NCBI GenBank assembly: GCA_023393575.1
Contig: JAEWKX010000131.1
Span: 1-6,786, forward strand
DNA length: 6,786 nucleotides
Source: Pseudomonadota bacterium
GTDB taxonomy: Bacteria; Pseudomonadota; Alphaproteobacteria; Rhizobiales; Rhizobiaceae
Reading direction: 5' to 3'
The position numbers and the translations under genes were made by a program. The first letter of the stretch is position 1; each line of letters opens with the position of its first letter. The notes under the pieces were generated by a model that had not been told where the DNA came from, did no database searches, and was given only the letters and a program-made list of their open reading frames with translations. Shown here piece by piece: positions 5,954 through 6,786 of the stretch.

Positions 5954-6786
5954 ATGGCACTTCCCAAAGACGTAAAGAAGGTCGTTCTCGCCTATTCCGG
6001 CGGCCTCGACACCTCCATCATCCTGAAATGGCTGCAGACCGAGCTCGGCGCCGAGGTCGTGACCTTCACCGCCGATCTCGGCCAGGGCGAGGAACTGGAA
6101 CCGGCGCGCCGCAAGGCGGAGATGCTGGGGATCAAGGAGATCTTCATCGAGGATGTGCGTGAGGAGTTCGTCCGCGATTTCGTCTTTCCGATGTTCCGTG
6201 CCAATGCCGTCTACGAAGGCGTCTACCTGCTCGGCACCTCGATTGCGCGTCCGCTGATTTCCAAGCACCTGATCGAGATCGCCAGGAAGACGGGCGCCGA
6301 CGCGATTGCCCACGGAGCGACCGGCAAGGGTAACGACCAGGTGCGCTTCGAGCTCTCCGCCTAAGCGCTGAACCCGGACATCAAGATCATCGCGCCCTGG
6401 CGCGACTGGTCGTTCAAGAGCCGCACCGATCTCCTGAATTTTGCCGAGCAGCACCAGATCCCGGTAGCAAAGGACAAGAAGGGCGAAGCGCCCTTCTCCG
6501 TCGATGCGAACCTGTTGCACTCCTCGTCCGAGGGCAAGGTACTGGAAGATCCAGCGCTGGAGGCCCCGGAATACGTGCACATGCGTACTATCTCTCCCGA
6601 GGCTGCGCCCGACAGGGCAACCGTCATCAAGATCGGCTTCGAACGCGGCGATGCCGTGTCGATCAACGGCGAGCGCCTGTCGCCTGCCACGCTCCTGGCC
6701 AAACTCAACGACTATGGCCGCGACAACGGCATCGGCCGTCTCGACTTGGTCGAGAACCGTTTAGTCGGCATGAAGAGCCGCGGCGT
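5954..6786 (+). pseudogene. argG: Argininosuccinate synthase, interrupted by an in-frame stop and cut by the window edge
   Basis: Intact ArgG joins citrulline and aspartate with ATP to make argininosuccinate, the penultimate step of arginine synthesis, as a cytoplasmic tetramer of about 405 residues. Residues 1-136 read as normal rhizobial-type ArgG: ATP-pyrophosphatase loop AYSGGLDTS (13-21), TADLGQGEE (39-47), GTSIARPL (94-101) and [14 protein letters not shown] (120-133). Codon 137 is TAA (6362-6364) where the family has Tyr (SAYALNPDIK). The same frame then continues with no further stop or frameshift: [30 protein letters not shown] (181-195), [10 protein letters not shown] and [15 protein letters not shown], to the window end at codon 277. 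As written, only the N-terminal nucleotide-binding part is made, without the synthetase domain, so activity is not expected. The start at 5954 gives the standard N-terminus; the ribosome site is weak (GGACGGA, 5938-5944). Codon 270 is TTA (Leu) where Phe is usual. A base-call error remains a serious alternative to a real mutation. Confidence 0.88.

Noticed and set aside
5787..5960. Longer dehydrogenase start extending to 5960
   Set aside because: The extension is Cys/Trp/Arg-rich, overlaps the argG start and promoter region, and the ATG at 5786 has a good AAGGAG site.
5903..6580. 225-codon minus-strand open frame across argG
   Set aside because: Antisense shadow of argG; the plus-strand frame carries continuous ArgG motifs on both sides of the TAA, so the minus frame is not a replacement gene.
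6581..6786. Re-initiation at the next in-frame argG ATG (6581) to make a second functional fragment
   Set aside because: No ribosome site precedes it, and such a product would lack residues 138-209, including the conserved [14 protein letters not shown] region, so useful split-protein function is not supported.

Overview
The window looks like a chromosomal segment from an alphaproteobacterium, most likely Hyphomicrobiales (Rhizobiaceae or a near relative). The reasons are high GC with strong G/C third-position bias, an RlmN with the alphaproteobacterial-style insert, and an ArgG whose N-terminal half reads almost like rhizobial ArgG. No mobile element, CRISPR array, tRNA or rRNA was seen. Six genes are present: four on the plus strand at the left and right, and two on the minus strand in between.

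Left part (plus strand): rlmN (164-1402), a radical-SAM 23S rRNA/tRNA adenine C2-methyltransferase with all its key cysteines. After a 90-nt gap comes a three-gene ABC importer cassette of the TrpXYZ-like type: a periplasmic binding protein (1493-2446), a membrane permease (2543-3427) and an ATPase (3424-4218). The binding protein has a strong ribosome site and an ATG start. It is separated from the permease by a perfect 10-bp GC-rich stem-loop. Permease and ATPase both start with GTG and overlap by 4 nt. This layout suits one transcript yielding more binding protein than membrane complex. The substrate is not shown by the sequence; an aromatic amino acid or related small molecule is the family-based guess.

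Middle part (minus strand): a LysE/RhtB-type exporter (4222-4863) ends only 3 nt from the end of the ATPase gene, tail to tail. Upstream of it, on the same strand, is an NAD-type short-chain dehydrogenase/reductase (4926-5786). The two may be co-transcribed.

Right part: a 167-nt divergent intergenic region holds candidate promoters for the dehydrogenase and for argG, plus a 10-bp perfect palindrome placed like an operator. argG (argininosuccinate synthase, arginine biosynthesis) starts at 5954 and runs off the window.

The most notable observation is in argG. Codon 137 (6362-6364) is TAA where the family has tyrosine, yet the same frame continues as clean ArgG sequence for another 140 codons to the window edge. 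As written the gene yields a 136-residue fragment lacking the rest of the synthetase. This is either a very recent nonsense mutation or a base-call error. A second odd codon downstream (TTA, Leu, at a usual Phe position) is explained by the same C-to-A type of change. I see no clearly novel system; the rest is conventional gene content.
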